Of a stretch of 7,215 bases of DNA, positions 5,727 to 7,215 are shown piece after piece. Numbering within the stretch: the stretch's first letter is position 1; every line of letters begins with the position of its first letter. Source of the stretch: OMOG01 sp041485845 (lineage in GTDB: Bacteria > Acidobacteriota > Terriglobia > Bryobacterales > Bryobacteraceae); the NCBI GenBank assembly GCA_041485845.1, contig JBGPKH010000476.1:1-7215 (forward strand), in the 5' to 3' direction. The position numbers were made by a program, and so were the translations under genes. Under the pieces are notes generated by a model. It searched no databases and was not told where the DNA came from. It saw nothing but the letters and a program-made list of their open reading frames with translations.

Positions 5727-7085
5727 TTACTGCTGGACCGGGATAAATACCTGCTGCGTGATCGAGGGACCGCTCAAGAGTGTCATGGCCACTGCCTGGT
5801 CCCCGTTGGCGACTTGCGGCACGACGGCATTGATCTGGTAGACACCGGGACCGACCAGGCCCGCGAACAGCACTTGCGCCGGTTGTCCGCCGATCGTCAC
5901 AGTGCACAGAGCCGTGGTGATGTCCGCACCTGTGTGGGCCAGCGGAAAGGCGACACTCTGCGCCAGTTCCGGATTGAGGGGCGTGGTGGTTGGTCCGAAG
6001 CCCGTCCCGTACAGCGAAATTGTGTCGCCCGGTTTGGCCGGCCGCGATTGCACAGAACTGCCAAGCAGGCCTTGCGGCGCCAGGTATTGAAAGCTCGAAG
6101 CGCCCTCGAGAACAATCGCGGCGACATAGCGGCCTTGATTCTGCGAGAACGTGAAGAAGCCGGGTGAGGCGGTGGTCAACTGTACCGAAGCCGGAGCGCT
6201 CGACCCATTGGCGTTCGAAACCACGACGTTGACGGGGCCCAACACGGAATTGGCCGGCGCGAGCACGTTGATCTGGGTCGGGCTCACAAAGCTCACCGGC
6301 GCCGGTCTGCCGTCGATCGCCACCGTGACGCCGCCCAGGGTCGTGGGGAATACATTGTTGATGATCGAGGTGTCCCAGGTCGCGGTGGTCGTGGCAAAGT
6401 TCGAGCCCGTGATCGTGACCCACGACCCGCTCTGAATCGTGCTGGCGCGGCTAGCAGCATTGACCACGCTGCTGACCAGCGGAACGTTGGTCGTGGAGGA
6501 GGAAGCGGGGACCAGCACATAGTTGGCCGAGTAAATGTGGTCGCCCCGGAAGGTGTTGTCGCCATTCCCTGCGTTGGAGGCGACATAAATGTGAACGTTG
6601 CCGGCCCCGGCCGATGGCGGCGTCCACTGGACCGTGATGGTGTTGGTGAGATAGGGCTGTGAGTGTTCGATCCACTGTATGCCGCTGCCCCCGCATCCCG
6701 TGGCGGGCTGCACCTGGTTATTGGAGCAGATCACCTTCTGGCCCTGGGCGGCGGTGAAACTGCCCGCCTGCTGCGTGTTCGGGGCGTTGTCCAGGCGAGC
6801 GGTCATCTCGAAGCCGTAAACCGCCGCCGTCGAATCGGTGACTGTGATCACCAGGTTCTGCGTTTGACCCGGAGTGTAAGTCAAACCGTTCGGAAACGTC
6901 ACCTTAACGTTACCGCCCGTGGAGTTCAGAGCGAAGTCCCTATGGCAAGCTGTGCAAGCGACGCCAGGCCGGTCGCCCGGCGCCGGCGTGTAGCCATTCG
7001 GAGGCCCGAAAGGGTACGCCCATGCGGCAACCGTACCGAGTATTCCGACAGTCGTAATGACAATTCCACGTACACTCAATTTCAT
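5727..7085 (-). CDS. Secreted protein with CxxCH motif, choice-of-anchor V-like region and TIGR03437 C-terminal domain
   Basis: The protein has 452 residues; its cellular function is not known. An N-terminal signal peptide (residues 1-23, cleavage probably after AWA) sends it out of the cytoplasm. Just after it, VACTACHRD contains the CxxCH heme-attachment motif (Cys44, Cys47, His48). Residues about 55-192 (YTPGQTQNLVITVTD, GFEMTA, GNVHIYVASNAGNGDN, GDHIYSANYVL) resemble the choice-of-anchor V / Reelin-like beta-sandwich found in bacterial surface proteins, in which a CxxCH commonly comes first. Cys120 and Cys131 could form a small disulfide loop. Residues about 203-305 look like an IPT/TIG-type fold (ITGSNF, PTQINVLAP). 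Residues about 306-452 carry the TIGR03437 signature, with GDTISLYGTGFGPTTTPLNP, IGGQPAQVLFAGLVGPGVYQ and a closing IPVQQ. The gene converges on the dcw cluster and is unlikely to share its function. A good ribosome binding site supports the start. Domain calls are from recognition only. Confidence 0.88.
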   Translation of the reverse strand: MKLSVRGIVITTVGILGTVAAWAYPFGPPNGYTPAPGDRPGVACTACHRDFALNSTGGNVKVTFPNGLTYTPGQTQNLVITVTDSTAAVYGFEMTARLDNAPNTQQAGSFTAAQGQKVICSNNQVQPATGCGGSGIQWIEHSQPYLTNTITVQWTPPSAGAGNVHIYVASNAGNGDNTFRGDHIYSANYVLVPASSSTTNVPLVSSVVNAASRASTIQSGSWVTITGSNFATTTATWDTSIINNVFPTTLGGVTVAIDGRPAPVSFVSPTQINVLAPANSVLGPVNVVVSNANGSSAPASVQLTTASPGFFTFSQNQGRYVAAIVLEGASSFQYLAPQGLLGSSVQSRPAKPGDTISLYGTGFGPTTTPLNPELAQSVAFPLAHTGADITTALCTVTIGGQPAQVLFAGLVGPGVYQINAVVPQVANGDQAVAMTLLSGPSITQQVFIPVQQ

Positions 7086-7091
7086 CTTATT

Positions 7092-7097
7092 TCTCCT
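7092..7097 (-). promoter_or_regulatory. Ribosome binding site of the TIGR03437 protein gene
   Basis: On the - strand this reads AGGAGA, six bases before the ATG at 7085-7083. Strength and spacing are both good and fix the start, which also places the signal peptide at the very N-terminus. Confidence 0.8.
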
Positions 7098-7106
7098 ATA
7101 CTGGGA

Positions 7107-7131
7107 ACCGGCACATGAAGAGCGTGCCGGT
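7107..7131. promoter_or_regulatory. Perfect 8-bp inverted repeat upstream of the - strand gene
   Basis: ACCGGCAC (7107-7114) and GTGCCGGT (7124-7131) are exact reverse complements around a nine-base loop. The repeat lies about ten bases upstream of the ribosome binding site. A TGTAAT hexamer on the - strand (7141-7136) could be a -10, which would put this structure at the start of the message, but no acceptable -35 is paired with it. It may be an operator or a 5' stabilising hairpin. The repeat is seen; the role is inferred. Confidence 0.5.
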
Positions 7132-7215
7132 AGAGATTACACACCCCAACCGGGCCTTACTGATTATTCAACTGGTGGGACGGATTTGTATCGTGCGCGG
7201 AGCAGCTTTTCACAA

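Noticed and set aside
5814..7118. + strand open frames opposite the TIGR03437 protein gene
   Set aside because: They show no recognisable domain. The - strand frame has a signal peptide, good ribosome binding site and known domain signatures.
7136..7215. Full sigma-70 promoter for the - strand gene
   Set aside because: TGTAAT and TTGAAT/TTGTGA hexamers occur on the - strand but no pair has both acceptable sequence and spacing.
1..7215. CRISPR array, tRNA, rRNA, insertion sequence or defence genes
   Set aside because: No regularly spaced repeats, tRNA-like arms, rRNA motifs, transposase motifs or target-site duplications were seen.

Overview
The window is GC-rich and carries the 3' part of a division and cell wall (dcw) cluster, all on the + strand: the C-terminal half of murG, then complete murC, ftsQ, ftsA and ftsZ. 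Downstream lies a short decayed piece of an amidohydrolase gene. A convergent gene on the - strand encodes a secreted protein ending in the TIGR03437 domain. That domain, found mainly in Acidobacteriota of the Solibacter/Bryobacter type, together with the high GC and the style of the FtsA, FtsQ and MurC sequences, points to an acidobacterium related to Candidatus Solibacter. This placement is an inference from protein style, not a computed phylogeny.

Layout. Positions 1-527 are murG, cut by the left window edge. Positions 528-781 form a 254-base non-coding gap with a large imperfect inverted repeat (585-664), then an AT-richer stretch with a consensus -35 hexamer just before murC. murC (782-2176), ftsQ (2178-2960) and ftsA (2967-4166) are almost end to end, with gaps of 1 and 6 bases, so they look co-transcribed. 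A G-quadruplex-type motif covers the murC/ftsQ junction. A 65-base gap with a perfect 8-bp hairpin separates ftsA from ftsZ, which begins at a GTG behind a strong ribosome binding site (4232-5437). Positions 5438-5726 hold a small hairpin and the amidohydrolase remnant. The - strand gene runs from 7085 down to 5727, with a good ribosome binding site and a perfect hairpin upstream. Positions 7132-7215 show nothing else I can support.

How the genes work together. MurG makes lipid II, the membrane-bound peptidoglycan precursor. MurC adds the first amino acid (L-Ala) to UDP-MurNAc in the cytoplasm. FtsZ polymerises into the Z ring, FtsA ties it to the membrane, and FtsQ is the single-pass scaffold linking ring and septal synthesis machinery. 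murB and ddl, often found between murC and ftsQ, are absent here.

Novelty. I see no unknown multi-gene system: this is mostly an ordinary core locus. The points worth a second look are the palindromes at the gene boundaries, the G-quadruplex motif over the ftsQ ribosome binding site, the possibly near-leaderless murC transcript, non-canonical glycine-loop residues in FtsA, the amidohydrolase remnant, and the secreted protein that joins a CxxCH heme motif to a choice-of-anchor V-like region and a TIGR03437 tail.
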